DNA of 64,000 bases from Affinirhizobium straminoryzae (GTDB lineage: Bacteria; Pseudomonadota; Alphaproteobacteria; Rhizobiales; Rhizobiaceae): NCBI RefSeq assembly GCF_007004135.1, contig NZ_VJMG01000047.1, positions 140,818 through 204,817 on the forward strand. The letters are read 5' to 3'. Positions 8,896 through 18,813 of the stretch are shown piece by piece (the stretch's first letter is position 1; every line of letters starts with the position of its first letter). The notes beneath the pieces are model-generated. The model worked only from the letters and a program-made list of their open reading frames with translations, made no database searches and had not been told where the DNA came from. A program made the translations under genes and the position numbers.

Positions 8896-10208
8896 CGCGG
8901 GCCCTCATCATCGGCGCGCCCCGTTCCGGCGCCGGCAAGACCAGCGTCACCATCGGTCTGTTGCGGGCGCTGTCGCGCCGCGGCCTTCGTGTGCGGGGCA
9001 TCAAGTCCGGGCCGGACTATATCGATCCCGGCTTCCACCAGGCCGCCACCGGCCGGCAGGGCCTCAACCTCGACAGCTGGGCGATGGAGCCGGATCTGGT
9101 GCAGCACCTCCTGGCGGAAGCGGCCGAGGACACCGACCTGCTGCTGATCGAAAGCGCCATGGGCCTGTTCGACGGCATTGCCGGTGGCGAGGGCCGCACC
9201 GGTTCGGCCGCCGATCTTGCCCGTCTCCTCCACATTCCGGTGCTGCTGGTGCTCGACGTGTCCGGCCAGAGCCAGACAGCGGCTGCCGTTGCCGTCGGCT
9301 TCCGGCATTACGACGCAGCGGTGCGGATCGCCGGGATCGTGCTGAACCGGGCCGGCAGCGACCGACACGTCCGCCTCTCGAAAACGGCGATCGAACAGGC
9401 CGGGCTTTCCGTCGTCGGCGCGGTGATGCGCAACGAGACGCTGTCGATGCCCGAACGGCATCTCGGCCTCGTGCAGGCAAGCGAGCACCCGGCCATCCAG
9501 AGCCATATCGACCGGCTGGCGGATGTGATGGAAGAGGCGCTTGATCTCGATGCGATCCTCTCGCTCGCGGTTCCGATCGCACCCGCCGCGGGCGCGACCA
9601 TCGCCCATCTGCCGCCGCCCGGACAGCGGATCGCCATCGCCTCCGATGCCGCCTTCACCTTTCTTTATCCGCATCTCGGCCGCCACTGGCGGGCTGCCGG
9701 TGCCGAACTCGTCCCGTTCTCGCCGCTTGCCGACGAAGCGCCCTCGGCGGACTGCGATGCCTGCTGGCTGCCCGGCGGCTATCCGGAGCTGCATGCCGGT
9801 ACACTGGCGGGGGCGCAGAATTTCAAGGCCGGGCTTCAGCGCTTTGCCGAAACGCGGCCGGTGCATGGCGAATGCGGCGGCTACATGGTGCTCGGCGAGG
9901 GTCTTGAGGATGCAGACGGCGTTTCCCACGCGATGACAGGGCTTCTCTCGCATTCCACGAGCTTTGCCAGACGCAAGATGAACCTCGGCTACCGGCAGGC
10001 CCGGCTGCTGGCGGACGCGCCGTTGGGGAATGCGGGCGCGCTTATTCGCGGCCACGAGTTTCATTATGCCCGCGTGACCGATCCCGGCCGCGACGCGGCC
10101 TTTGCCGAGATCGCCGATGGCACCGGCACGCCGATCGGTCTGTCGGGCGGACGACGCGGCCGGGTGACAGGCACCTTCTTCCACGCCATTGCGCGCGTCA
10201 CCTGCTGA
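8892..10208 (+). CDS. cobB: Hydrogenobyrinic acid a,c-diamide synthase CobB
   Basis: 438 aa (P. denitrificans CobB is 434). It amidates the a and c side chains of hydrogenobyrinic acid using ATP and glutamine, making the substrate for CobNST. The N-terminal P-loop (IIGAPRSGAGKTSVTIGLL) and GPDYIDPGFHQAATG belong to the dethiobiotin-synthetase-like ATPase domain. The C-terminal half is a class I glutamine amidotransferase with nucleophile Cys328 in VHGECGGYMVLGEG. Ends one base before the pbpC stop on the other strand; no terminator is apparent between them. Confidence 0.95.
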   Translation: MTRALIIGAPRSGAGKTSVTIGLLRALSRRGLRVRGIKSGPDYIDPGFHQAATGRQGLNLDSWAMEPDLVQHLLAEAAEDTDLLLIESAMGLFDGIAGGEGRTGSAADLARLLHIPVLLVLDVSGQSQTAAAVAVGFRHYDAAVRIAGIVLNRAGSDRHVRLSKTAIEQAGLSVVGAVMRNETLSMPERHLGLVQASEHPAIQSHIDRLADVMEEALDLDAILSLAVPIAPAAGATIAHLPPPGQRIAIASDAAFTFLYPHLGRHWRAAGAELVPFSPLADEAPSADCDACWLPGGYPELHAGTLAGAQNFKAGLQRFAETRPVHGECGGYMVLGEGLEDADGVSHAMTGLLSHSTSFARRKMNLGYRQARLLADAPLGNAGALIRGHEFHYARVTDPGRDAAFAEIADGTGTPIGLSGGRRGRVTGTFFHAIARVTC

Positions 10209-12296
10209 TCATTCGATGAAGACGCGCACGGTTGCGGCACGCCCCACGGCGTCGATCACCGTCAGCGTCGAATAGCCGGCGCCATCCGGCTGCCATTCCG
10301 AAATGCGCTTGCGGGAGAGATCCGAAAGCGGCTTGCCATTGGCGAGCCAGCGGAACGGTGCACGCCCGCCCTGCAGCTTCAGCACCAGCGGCGCAATCTC
10401 CTGGCCGGCACGGGCGCCGAGATCGACGCGCGCACCTTCCGGCGGATAGACGATCTGCGGGGCAGCCTCGCGGGTGGAGGAGCGGACGAGGCCGCTTGCC
10501 GTTACCGCATACCGCCGCTGACCGATCGGCAGATCGGACAGCGCGAGCCGCTGCGCGCCGGACGGCGGCGGCGGATGCGGGCTGATCGCCACACCCGACC
10601 GGGCAAAGGCCTCGAACAGCAGCGGGGCCGCCGTGCCATAGCCGGTGATACCGGGTACGGCACCATTGTCCGGCCGTCCAACCCAGACGCCCAGCACATA
10701 GCGCCCGTCATAGCCCACCGACCAGGCGTCGCGGTAGCCGTAGCTGGTGCCGGTCTTGTAGGCGAGGCCGAGCTTGCGCGCGCCCTGCGGCGGCAGTACG
10801 TCGGAGAGGACATCGGTCACGTTCCAGACCGCGACCGGGTCGAGCAGCGGTTCGGCCGCCAGCCGCCGCGGCTGGTCGCGGATCCCGTCGCCGAGCAGAA
10901 CCGGAAACCCCTGGTTCGCGAGCCCTGCATAGAGCTGCACCAGATCCTTCAGCGTCAGCCCCACGCCGCCAAGGCCGATGGCAAGGCCCGGCGCCTCGCC
11001 GGCCGGCAGCATCGGCCGCACCTCGGCCCGGCGGAAGCGCACCATCAGCTTGGCCGGCCCGACGCCTTCCAGCAGCCGCACCGCCGGTACGTTCAACGAC
11101 AGCTGCAAGGCCTCGCGCACGCTGACATCGCCCTGGTAGCGCATGTCGAAATTGCGCGGGCGGTAGCCGGAAAAATCCGCCGGACGATCCTCGATAATGG
11201 TTTCCTGCGCCACCAGTCCGTCCTCGAAGGCGAGCCCGTAGATGAAGGGTTTCAGCGTCGAGCCGGGCGAACGCGGCACCCGGGTCATGTCGATCCAGCC
11301 GGAGCGGGCGACATCGAAATAATCGGCGGCGCCGACCTCGGCCACGATCGCGCCCGTCGTCGCATCGGCCATCACCATGGCAAGCGATGTCTTCGGCGGC
11401 AGGCCGGAAACCGCGGCGGCCGCCACCGCTTCCAGTCCCTGCTGGATCGGCTTCAGCAGCGTCGTGACATGGCGGCGCTCGTCGGGTTTCAGCCTGACGG
11501 CCGCTTCTGCCAGATGGGCAGCGAGCGCCGGTAACTGTCTCCGCTCGCGTGGCACGCCGGCAAGGGCGGCGCGCTCCGCCTCCCCCTCGCCCACCGCCGT
11601 CGCCACCGTCTCGCGCCCCAGCACCCGCTGGCGTGCCGCCCGTGCCACCTCCGGAAAACGATCCGGCCGGCGCGCCTCCGGCGATTGCGGCAGGGCGACG
11701 AGAAGGGCCGCCTCCGCCACGGAAAGCCGCTTCGGCTCCTTGCCGAAATAGGCAAGGCTTGCCGCCCTCACCCCTTCCAGATTACCTCCATAGGGCGCGA
11801 GCGTCAGATAGAGATCGAGGATCTCCCCCTTGCCGAGCCGCCGCTCGATCTGCACCGCGCGCGCCATCTGCTTCAGCTTTGCCAGCAGCGAGCGGCTGTC
11901 GCGGGGTTCGATCAGCCGCGCCACCTGCATGGAGAGCGTGGAGGCGCCCGAGACGATCCGGCCACTGGTCAGCAATTGGCCAGCGGCGCGCAGGACGGCG
12001 TAAGGATCGACACCGCCATGCGCATAGAAACGCCGGTCCTCATAGGCGACCAGCATGCGCAGGAACTGCGGATCGACATCGGCGGCCGTGGTCTTCAGCC
12101 GCCAGAGGCCATCGCGAGTGGCAAAGGCGCGCAACAGGCGCCCCTCCGCATCGAACACCTCCGGGGAGATCTCGGAGGCGGCCTCAAGCGGCGGTGGAAA
12201 GGCACGGTCGGCAGCATCGAGCGCAACAAGGCCGGCCGTCGCCAGAAGCACGAGCCCGGCCGCACCCGCCGCTGCCAGACGCCACCGTCGCATCAC
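10209..12296 (-). CDS. pbpC: Penicillin-binding protein 1C
   Basis: 695 aa class A PBP that polymerises and cross-links peptidoglycan in the periplasm. After an N-terminal anchor (~residues 8-28) comes a GT51 glycosyltransferase domain with catalytic Glu86 in EDRRFYAHGG. The transpeptidase domain has the acyl-enzyme motif SPGSTLKP (Ser346, Lys349), SLN (400-402) and KTGTS (514-518). The C-terminal ~90 residues, beginning near IVYPPEGARVDL, match the PBP1C-specific domain. It starts 3 bases after the alpha-2-macroglobulin stop, a pairing well known in proteobacteria. Confidence 0.95.
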   Translation of the reverse strand: MMRRWRLAAAGAAGLVLLATAGLVALDAADRAFPPPLEAASEISPEVFDAEGRLLRAFATRDGLWRLKTTAADVDPQFLRMLVAYEDRRFYAHGGVDPYAVLRAAGQLLTSGRIVSGASTLSMQVARLIEPRDSRSLLAKLKQMARAVQIERRLGKGEILDLYLTLAPYGGNLEGVRAASLAYFGKEPKRLSVAEAALLVALPQSPEARRPDRFPEVARAARQRVLGRETVATAVGEGEAERAALAGVPRERRQLPALAAHLAEAAVRLKPDERRHVTTLLKPIQQGLEAVAAAAVSGLPPKTSLAMVMADATTGAIVAEVGAADYFDVARSGWIDMTRVPRSPGSTLKPFIYGLAFEDGLVAQETIIEDRPADFSGYRPRNFDMRYQGDVSVREALQLSLNVPAVRLLEGVGPAKLMVRFRRAEVRPMLPAGEAPGLAIGLGGVGLTLKDLVQLYAGLANQGFPVLLGDGIRDQPRRLAAEPLLDPVAVWNVTDVLSDVLPPQGARKLGLAYKTGTSYGYRDAWSVGYDGRYVLGVWVGRPDNGAVPGITGYGTAAPLLFEAFARSGVAISPHPPPPSGAQRLALSDLPIGQRRYAVTASGLVRSSTREAAPQIVYPPEGARVDLGARAGQEIAPLVLKLQGGRAPFRWLANGKPLSDLSRKRISEWQPDGAGYSTLTVIDAVGRAATVRVFIE

Positions 12297-12299
12297 GCC

Positions 12300-15200
12300 T
12301 TACTTCGCCTCCGTCACCTGCATGCGGCCAGTCGCGGTGCGGGCCGAAAGCTGCGGGCGATACATGTCTTCCACGGTCGCAGCCGGATGATCGTAGGTAC
12401 CGGGGGTCACGGCCCGAACGACATAGGCGAGCGCGATTTCCCGATCATCGCCGGCGCTGCGGTCGAAGGCCGCGACGAAACGATCGTTGCGGAACTCGGT
12501 ATGCGCCGCCTGTACCTCACCCAGCCAGTCGAAATTCGAGAGATCCGCGCTGTTGACGAGGTTCGGGTTGTCGATCTCGAACCCGGCCGGCAGCAGATCC
12601 TGGATCAGGATGCGGGACGGCCAGTCATTGCCCTCCTTGACGGTGAGAACCACGACATAGCGCTGGTTCTGCTGCACATCGCTGACGCTGACCTCCTCGC
12701 CCTCCATCGTGTAATAGGCACGGGCGATGGAAAAACCCTCGCCGCCGGCCGGCAGGGGCTGGGCGGGCGCGGCAACCGTGGTGACGACCGCCGAGACCGG
12801 ATCGGCCGAACGATTGGTCAGCGTTACCGGCGCCTTGACCAGATCGTCGCCGGCCATGCGTTCGGCATAACGGCCGGTCTGAGACGCACCGTTGACATCC
12901 ACCTTCAGCGCTTCGTCACCCTGCTGCAGGGAGCGGGCGGCGAGCAGCATCCACGCCTGTTCCTGCGTGCTGGTATAGGCCTTGGCGCGCCACTGGCCGG
13001 CGACCAGCGCGGAAAGCTGCGGCACGATGGCCGACATCGGCCGGCTTTCGGCCGCCAGCGCCAGCACCGCCGCGCCATCGCGCAGCAGCGAGCCGTAATC
13101 GGAGCGCGACAGGCTGACAGGTTTCGCCACCGATTGCTGCGTCATCTGCAGCGCAGCATTGAAGGCGGTCTTCGAGCGCTGGGCATCGCCATAAAGAGCA
13201 AGAGCCGCCCCGAGATGCGCGCGCGACAGCGGGGTCGGAAAATCCGACAGCATCGTATCGGCATAATAGCGCAGGTCGCTGATCGAGGCCTTGCGATTGC
13301 GGGCGAGCACATAGAGCGCATAGGCGATCTCGCTGCCCTGGTCCTTGACGTTGACATCATAGGCCAGCGAATTCTGGAGATTGCTCAGCGCCTGCACCAG
13401 CGCCTGTTCCGGCACGTCATAGCCCTGCTCGCGCGCCCGCGTCAGGAAATCGGTGACATAGGCATCGAGCCACTTGTCGCCATAGCCGGGGCTCCACAGG
13501 CCGAAACTGCCCGAGGAGGACTGGTAGGAGAGCACGCGGCGGATTGCTTCCCCGATCCGCTTCTTTACCGCGGCATCGTCCGCCAGGCCGTTCTGGCGGG
13601 ACAGCTCGGAGAGATAGAGCAGCGGCAGCGCCCGGCTGGTCGTCTGTTCGGCACAGCCATAGGGGTAGCGGTCGAGCGACATCAGGAGCCCCGGCACGTC
13701 GAACTCCGCCGCCCGGGTGACGCTGAGCGCGACCGATGCGCCAGACAGCACGGAATCCGCCAGCAGATTGCCGTCGACCGTCAGGCTCTGGCCCGGCGCC
13801 AGCGGGATCACCCGTCGCTGCGTGACCGGCAGCACGGCCGGCCGCACCGGCAGGTTCAGCACCTGCTCCATCGGGGACACGCCATTGCCGGAAAGCGTCA
13901 GTGTCACCGTCGCATCACCGGTCCGCACCGCCTTCAGGGGCAGGTTCAGGGTCTGCTTGCCGCCGGCCTCCAGACGGACGGTGCGGGTCGCACGCGCGGT
14001 ATCGGTTTCGACAAGCCCGTTGGTCGTCACCGCCAGCTGATAATCGCCAGCGGGCGCATCGGTATTGGCGATATCGAGACGCAGGCGTGCCTGATCGCCA
14101 GGCGCCAGGAAGCGCGGCAGGCTGGCGGTCAGCACGACCGGATCGCGGATCACCACATCGCGCGTGGCATGGCCGACGCCGCTGCGGCTCCAGGCCACCG
14201 CCATCACGCGCGCCGTGCCGTTGAACTGGGGAATATCGAAGGAAACCTTCGCCTTTCCGTCCGTATCGAGCCGGACGATGCCGGAGAAGAAGGCGACGAG
14301 CTTTTCCTTGGGCGGGCTTGCCTGCAGCGCAATGCTGCCGCCATCGCCGCCAGTGCGCAGACGCCCGGTGGCGCCGAGCGAGCCATCGATCAGCCTGCCA
14401 TAGATGTCGCGAATTTCGAGCCCCAGGCGACGCTGGCCGAAATACCAGTCATCCGGTGCCGGCGGCTCGTAGCGGGTAAGGTTGAGAATACCGACATCGA
14501 CGGCCGCAACAGTGACATAGGCCTCCTCGCCGACACCCGCACCCTTCACGTCAACCGACACATTGAGCGGCTGGCGCGGCAAGGTCTGGTCGGGCGCGGA
14601 CAGCGTCACAGCCAGATCGCGCGTCTGCGGATCGACCTTCAGCCAGGTAATGCCGATCGCCCGCATCGGCATGCGGCTTTCCTGGTCATTGCCGGGACGA
14701 TAGAGCGTTGCCGTGACATAGGCGCCCGCTCCGAAGGCCTCGGTCACGGGGATATCGACCTCACCGCCGGTCTCGCCGATCGACACATTCTGCACGGATA
14801 TCAGGTTTTCCGCGCCGCTCGTCACCATCAGCTTCCCAGCATAACGGGAGGAAATCTTCAGCTTCGCCGTCTCGCCGACCTTGTAGCTCGGCCGGTCCAG
14901 CGCGACCTCCAGCGCATCCGGGGTTTCGGTGGAGCTTGCGGTGACGAACCAGCCGGCATCGAACTCGGCGCTGCTGGCCGGGCCATCGGCCGCCGCCGTT
15001 TCCACCTCCAGGCGGTAGCGTCCCCACTCGACCGGCACCGAGACGCGACCGCCATTGGCGGCCTCGACCGACACCTTGCCATCGGCCACCCGCCGCGTGC
15101 GGCTGACCGCCTCGTAACGCCAGGCGCTGCCCTCGCGATACCACTGGTAATCGCGCTCGATGCGCACCAGCGACCAGTGAAGGTCGCGGGCGGCCTTGCG

Positions 15201-17756
15201 TGCGCCATCCGCCCCCACCAGAATCACGTTGAAATTGGCGACGGCCCCTTCGGCGAGGTCGCCCGAAAATTCCGGCTTAATGCCGATGCGGTCGCCATCG
15301 GCGCGCACCGGCAGAGTCAGCTTGCGCTCCACCGCCCGGCCGCCACCTTCCTTGAGGCGCACGACGATCTCGGCATCCGTCAGCTGCGTGGTCGCGGCCA
15401 GTTCCGTCAGGCCTGCATCGAAGCTTGTCTTTCCGGCTTCATCGAGCGAGGAGAGATCATCAAGCGGCAGCCGCTCCGCCTCGGTCGCCTCCTCATCCGC
15501 CAGACCGAACAGATAGCCGGGATAGGTCTCCCGCACCCGGGTGTGCTTCAGGACGATCTCGCCTTCCAGGCCAAGGCCGGCCGCCGGCGCACCATAGAGA
15601 TAACGGCCATCGACGGTGACCGGCACCTCTTCGCCAAGCACGATCTCGCGCGCCTCGGTCTTCAGGTCGAATTCGACACGATCCGGCACGAAGTCATCGA
15701 CCAGGAAGCGCTTTTCGGCAATCGGCGAGCCCTTGGGGTCGGTGAAGGCCTGCAGGGTCCAGGTGCCGCGCATGGATGTCGCAAGCAGCGGCAGGTCCAC
15801 GGCATAGCCGCCGAGCGTGCCATTGCCCGTCATGCGCCGGTCCTCGACGCCGTCAGGTCTCAGGAAAACGAGCGTGAGCGGCAGGTTTTCGATCGCCGCC
15901 GCCTGCGTGTCGCGCGCCAGGAGCGCCGCATGCACGGTTTCACCGGGGCGGTAGATGCCGCGTTCGGTCCAGGCATAGACATCGATCGCGCCGGGAGCCG
16001 GGCGACCCGTGACCCCGCGATCGGACAGGTCGAAGCCCGCCCGGGTCATGTCGAGGAAGACGAAATCATCCGCCCCGCGCGAGGCCATCAGCACGGCCGG
16101 CACCATGGCGGCGGTGCCGCGGATCAGGCCGGCGCTGAAGACGGCGCGGCCGTCCGCATCAGTCGTCGCCGTGCCCAGCACCTCGTTGTTCTTGGCCAGC
16201 AGCTGCAATTGAACGCCGGCGGCGGGCTCCGCGGTCGCCAGAGACCGGACAAAGACATTCAGCCCGTCGGTACCGGCAAAGGTGGAAAGGCCAAGATCGG
16301 AAACGACGAACCACTGGGTCGCCTGGTTCGACCACTCATCCACCGTGCCGGTGCCGGCGGCTGCCGTCAGCACATAGACGCCCGGCTTGCGCTTCGGCAG
16401 GGCCTCGTCGACCGGAAAGCTCGTCACCACGTCCTTGTTGACGTCCTGGGCGATGTCGATCGTGCCCTGCCAGACGAGTTCGCCGTTTTCCTCGCGGATA
16501 CGATCGGCGCCGTAGCCGCTCATCTGGGTCAGGAACTGCGAATTGGCGAGCAGCGGCGCGATGTTGCGATCGCCGATCCGGTAGAGCTTCAGCATGGCGC
16601 TGGTGGTGTTGACCGAGACCAGCGGAATGCCGCGCCGCGCGGTGGACGGCAGCACAAAACTGTCGCCGGTAAACCGCACAGAGGGGGCGCGGTCCTTCAC
16701 GTAGATGTCGAGATCAACCGTCGCCGGCAGGCTTTCGGCATTGGCGGAGGGCAGACCGCGCCGCAGCGACAGCTTGTAGCGCTGTCCGTGCAACAGGCCT
16801 TCCACGCAGATCTGCTGGTCCTTCGCCTCGACCGCCTTCGGCGCCACGCCGTTCAGCGTCACGAAACTCGCATAATCCGTTCCGAACTTCTGCAGGGGTT
16901 CGGACACCTGCACGCAGGCGCGCGGGCTTGCCGCATCCGCATCCACGGAATGATCAACGACGCGGAAACCCCAGCGCTCCTTCAGGTCGTTGTAGCGAGC
17001 CTGCACGCTGCGCGAGGCGACGAGATCGAGACTTTCCTTCAGGGCCTCGATGGCAAGGCGGTGATTCTCCTGGGCCTCGAACGCCTCGCCAAGCCGCGCC
17101 AGCGCCTCCGCGCGCACCGGCGCGGTGCGGGAAAAGGCATAGGCATTGATGGCGGCGGGCAGCGCCGTTCCGGCCAGTTCGGCATTGTCGCGCACGGTGC
17201 CGGCGGTGCGGGCCATCTCGATCCAGAGGGTCGCATCCTCGGGCTGGATGGAGAGCGCGCCGGTCAGCGCCGCAATCGCGCCCGGCACGTCACCGTTGAC
17301 GAGATCGAGCTGGGCCAGCGCCTTCAGGCTTTCCAGCCCCTGGCCCGCCAGTTCCGCTGGCATTTCGAGCCGGTTATAGAGTTCATCCGCCTGGTTCTTC
17401 GCCTGCGCCGACAGGAAGGAGAGGCGCGGCGGCGCGCCAAGATCCGGCTCGGCGGAGGCCGTGACGATGCGCCCTGCCACGGCACCGGCAAAGCTGTTCT
17501 GCTGGCTATAATCGGATTTCAGGAAACACCACTTCGCCTTCACGTTATAGGTGAAGGCGCGGCAGGACTTGTCCTCCACGCAGGCCTTCTCGCATTGGTC
17601 GAGAGCCAGATTCTTCACGGTGCGAAGGTCGAAGCCGGGATAATCGGCATCCGCGGTCTTTTCGATGCGGCGTTCCGCCTGCTGGGCCATCAGGCTTTCG
17701 GCAGGGGTGAGGGCGGCAAGAAAAAGGGAAAGTCCAAGCCATACGCGTCTCGACAT
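12300..17756 (-). CDS. Bacterial alpha-2-macroglobulin with N-terminal PAN/Apple-like domain
   Basis: 1818 aa. Start at 17756 (MSRRVWLGLSLFLAALTP), which opens a Sec-type signal peptide; there is no lipobox cysteine, so it is likely a soluble periplasmic protein, unlike the lipoprotein in E. coli. Residues ~35-100 carry a cysteine-rich PAN/Apple-like segment (YPGFDL, CEKACVEDKSCRAFTYN). Long MG-domain repeats follow. The thioester motif is intact at Cys1368-Gln1371 (YGCAEQTTS), inside a helical thioester domain rich in YLSELSRQNG-type helices. Such proteins are thought to trap proteases covalently. Coupled to pbpC, which repairs peptidoglycan, so together they probably protect the envelope. 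The N-terminal extension of the open frame upstream is judged non-coding. Confidence 0.92.
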   Translation of the reverse strand: MSRRVWLGLSLFLAALTPAESLMAQQAERRIEKTADADYPGFDLRTVKNLALDQCEKACVEDKSCRAFTYNVKAKWCFLKSDYSQQNSFAGAVAGRIVTASAEPDLGAPPRLSFLSAQAKNQADELYNRLEMPAELAGQGLESLKALAQLDLVNGDVPGAIAALTGALSIQPEDATLWIEMARTAGTVRDNAELAGTALPAAINAYAFSRTAPVRAEALARLGEAFEAQENHRLAIEALKESLDLVASRSVQARYNDLKERWGFRVVDHSVDADAASPRACVQVSEPLQKFGTDYASFVTLNGVAPKAVEAKDQQICVEGLLHGQRYKLSLRRGLPSANAESLPATVDLDIYVKDRAPSVRFTGDSFVLPSTARRGIPLVSVNTTSAMLKLYRIGDRNIAPLLANSQFLTQMSGYGADRIREENGELVWQGTIDIAQDVNKDVVTSFPVDEALPKRKPGVYVLTAAAGTGTVDEWSNQATQWFVVSDLGLSTFAGTDGLNVFVRSLATAEPAAGVQLQLLAKNNEVLGTATTDADGRAVFSAGLIRGTAAMVPAVLMASRGADDFVFLDMTRAGFDLSDRGVTGRPAPGAIDVYAWTERGIYRPGETVHAALLARDTQAAAIENLPLTLVFLRPDGVEDRRMTGNGTLGGYAVDLPLLATSMRGTWTLQAFTDPKGSPIAEKRFLVDDFVPDRVEFDLKTEAREIVLGEEVPVTVDGRYLYGAPAAGLGLEGEIVLKHTRVRETYPGYLFGLADEEATEAERLPLDDLSSLDEAGKTSFDAGLTELAATTQLTDAEIVVRLKEGGGRAVERKLTLPVRADGDRIGIKPEFSGDLAEGAVANFNVILVGADGARKAARDLHWSLVRIERDYQWYREGSAWRYEAVSRTRRVADGKVSVEAANGGRVSVPVEWGRYRLEVETAAADGPASSAEFDAGWFVTASSTETPDALEVALDRPSYKVGETAKLKISSRYAGKLMVTSGAENLISVQNVSIGETGGEVDIPVTEAFGAGAYVTATLYRPGNDQESRMPMRAIGITWLKVDPQTRDLAVTLSAPDQTLPRQPLNVSVDVKGAGVGEEAYVTVAAVDVGILNLTRYEPPAPDDWYFGQRRLGLEIRDIYGRLIDGSLGATGRLRTGGDGGSIALQASPPKEKLVAFFSGIVRLDTDGKAKVSFDIPQFNGTARVMAVAWSRSGVGHATRDVVIRDPVVLTASLPRFLAPGDQARLRLDIANTDAPAGDYQLAVTTNGLVETDTARATRTVRLEAGGKQTLNLPLKAVRTGDATVTLTLSGNGVSPMEQVLNLPVRPAVLPVTQRRVIPLAPGQSLTVDGNLLADSVLSGASVALSVTRAAEFDVPGLLMSLDRYPYGCAEQTTSRALPLLYLSELSRQNGLADDAAVKKRIGEAIRRVLSYQSSSGSFGLWSPGYGDKWLDAYVTDFLTRAREQGYDVPEQALVQALSNLQNSLAYDVNVKDQGSEIAYALYVLARNRKASISDLRYYADTMLSDFPTPLSRAHLGAALALYGDAQRSKTAFNAALQMTQQSVAKPVSLSRSDYGSLLRDGAAVLALAAESRPMSAIVPQLSALVAGQWRAKAYTSTQEQAWMLLAARSLQQGDEALKVDVNGASQTGRYAERMAGDDLVKAPVTLTNRSADPVSAVVTTVAAPAQPLPAGGEGFSIARAYYTMEGEEVSVSDVQQNQRYVVVLTVKEGNDWPSRILIQDLLPAGFEIDNPNLVNSADLSNFDWLGEVQAAHTEFRNDRFVAAFDRSAGDDREIALAYVVRAVTPGTYDHPAATVEDMYRPQLSARTATGRMQVTEAK

Positions 17757-17910
17757 GATGTCCCCCGGAAGCTGGCAATCGGATGGCGGCAACTTGTTGG
17801 GTAAGAACCTGCTTGTCAATGCATCCGTGATACTTCGACGGATTCCGATGGATTCACCCGGCGGCTCTTGATATGGGCAGAAAAGCACCAGACAACCCGG
17901 AGGGCGCATC

Positions 17911-18312
17911 ATGCCGCACACCGATCGCCCAGCCATCCGGCTCGTTCTGCGACTGGATTTTCCGCCAGCGGACAGGCTTGGGCGGGGCAAGATCGAACTG
18001 CTGGAGCACATCCGCGACACCGGCTCCATTTCCGCGGCAGGCCGGGCGATGGACATGTCCTATCGCCGCGCCTGGCTGCTGGTGGACGCCTTGAACGGCA
18101 TGTTCGATGAACCGGCAGTGGAACGACAACGGGGCGGCAGGCAGGGCGGCGGCGCGCAGTTGACCGCCTTCGGCGAGGTACTCATCCAGCGGTTCCGGGC
18201 CATGGAGGCGAAGGCCCTGGAGGCGATGGGCGAGGACCTGGCCTGGCTGGAAGACCAGCGACCCAGAACGCCGGCAGCAGGAGCCCGGGCCCCATCGGAA
18301 ATGCCGGAATAA
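17911..18312 (+). CDS. ModE-type winged-helix DNA-binding protein (no molybdate-binding domain)
   Basis: 133 aa. The N-terminal ~100 residues read as a ModE/LysR-type winged helix: GKIELLEHIRDTGSISAAGRAMDMSYRRAWLLVDALN, a segment that ends in the typical ModE recognition helix, with QLTAFGEVLIQRFRAME following. The C-terminal DiMop/TOBE molybdate-binding half of full-length ModE is absent; the protein ends in a short, probably disordered tail. It is divergent from the alpha-2-macroglobulin gene and lies about 0.8 kb from modC, so regulation of molybdate uptake is a reasonable inference. How it would sense molybdate is not evident. Confidence 0.82.
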   Translation: MPHTDRPAIRLVLRLDFPPADRLGRGKIELLEHIRDTGSISAAGRAMDMSYRRAWLLVDALNGMFDEPAVERQRGGRQGGGAQLTAFGEVLIQRFRAMEAKALEAMGEDLAWLEDQRPRTPAAGARAPSEMPE

Positions 18313-18330
18313 TCCGGCACCCGTCCCTTC

Positions 18331-18813
18331 TCAGTTGAGCGCTTCGGCGCTTTCGCTGCGCAGGTCACTGCCGGAGAGCTGCAGCCGCAGCAGCATGGCA
18401 ATGTCGCTGGTCAGTGCATCCACCTTGGCATGCAGGTTGGCAATTTCCGCTTCAGAGCGCAGGTTCGTTTCATAGTCCAGCCGTGCTGCCAGCCGATCCT
18501 TTGCAGCCTGCCGGTTCTGGCTCATCATGATGATCGGAGCCTGCAGGGCAGCCAGCATCGACAGCATCAGGTTCAGGAAGATAAACGGAAAGGGGTCGAA
18601 GGCATTGGCGGCCAGCACCACCGTGTTCAGGATCGCCCAGGCGACCAGGAAGACGGTGAAACCGATGATGAAGCTCCAGGAGCCACCGACCACAGCAATG
18701 CGGTCAGCCAGCCGGTCGCCGAAGGTCAGGCGTTCGGCGAAGATTTCGTTCGGATCCCTGCGGGCCGTGGTGCGGCGCAGTTGATCGGCAAAAAAGCGGA
18801 TGGTTGCGTTCAT
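18331..18813 (-). CDS. DUF1003 membrane protein
   Basis: 160 aa. Two membrane helices around residues 45-90 (WSFIIGFTVFLVAWAILN, then FIFLNLMLSMLAALQAPII) are followed by MMSQNRQAAKDRL, the hallmark of DUF1003. The C-terminal part is a charged helix with heptad character (LHAKVDALTSDIAMLLRLQL), possibly a coiled coil. Function unknown for the family. The gene ends 18 bases from the end of the ModE-like gene in convergent orientation. Confidence 0.85.
   Translation of the reverse strand: MNATIRFFADQLRRTTARRDPNEIFAERLTFGDRLADRIAVVGGSWSFIIGFTVFLVAWAILNTVVLAANAFDPFPFIFLNLMLSMLAALQAPIIMMSQNRQAAKDRLAARLDYETNLRSEAEIANLHAKVDALTSDIAMLLRLQLSGSDLRSESAEALN

Noticed and set aside
1..10208. Possible cobalamin riboswitch within the cob cluster
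   Set aside because: The genes overlap or are tightly spaced and no long leader is present; a riboswitch, if any, would be upstream of cobN outside the window.
11685..17804. A 2039-codon open frame on the plus strand, antisense to the alpha-2-macroglobulin gene
   Set aside because: The minus frame has a signal peptide, thioester motif and normal family sequence. The plus product is rich in Arg, His, Gly and Gln with no recognisable domain, as expected when GC-rich codons are read on the opposite strand.
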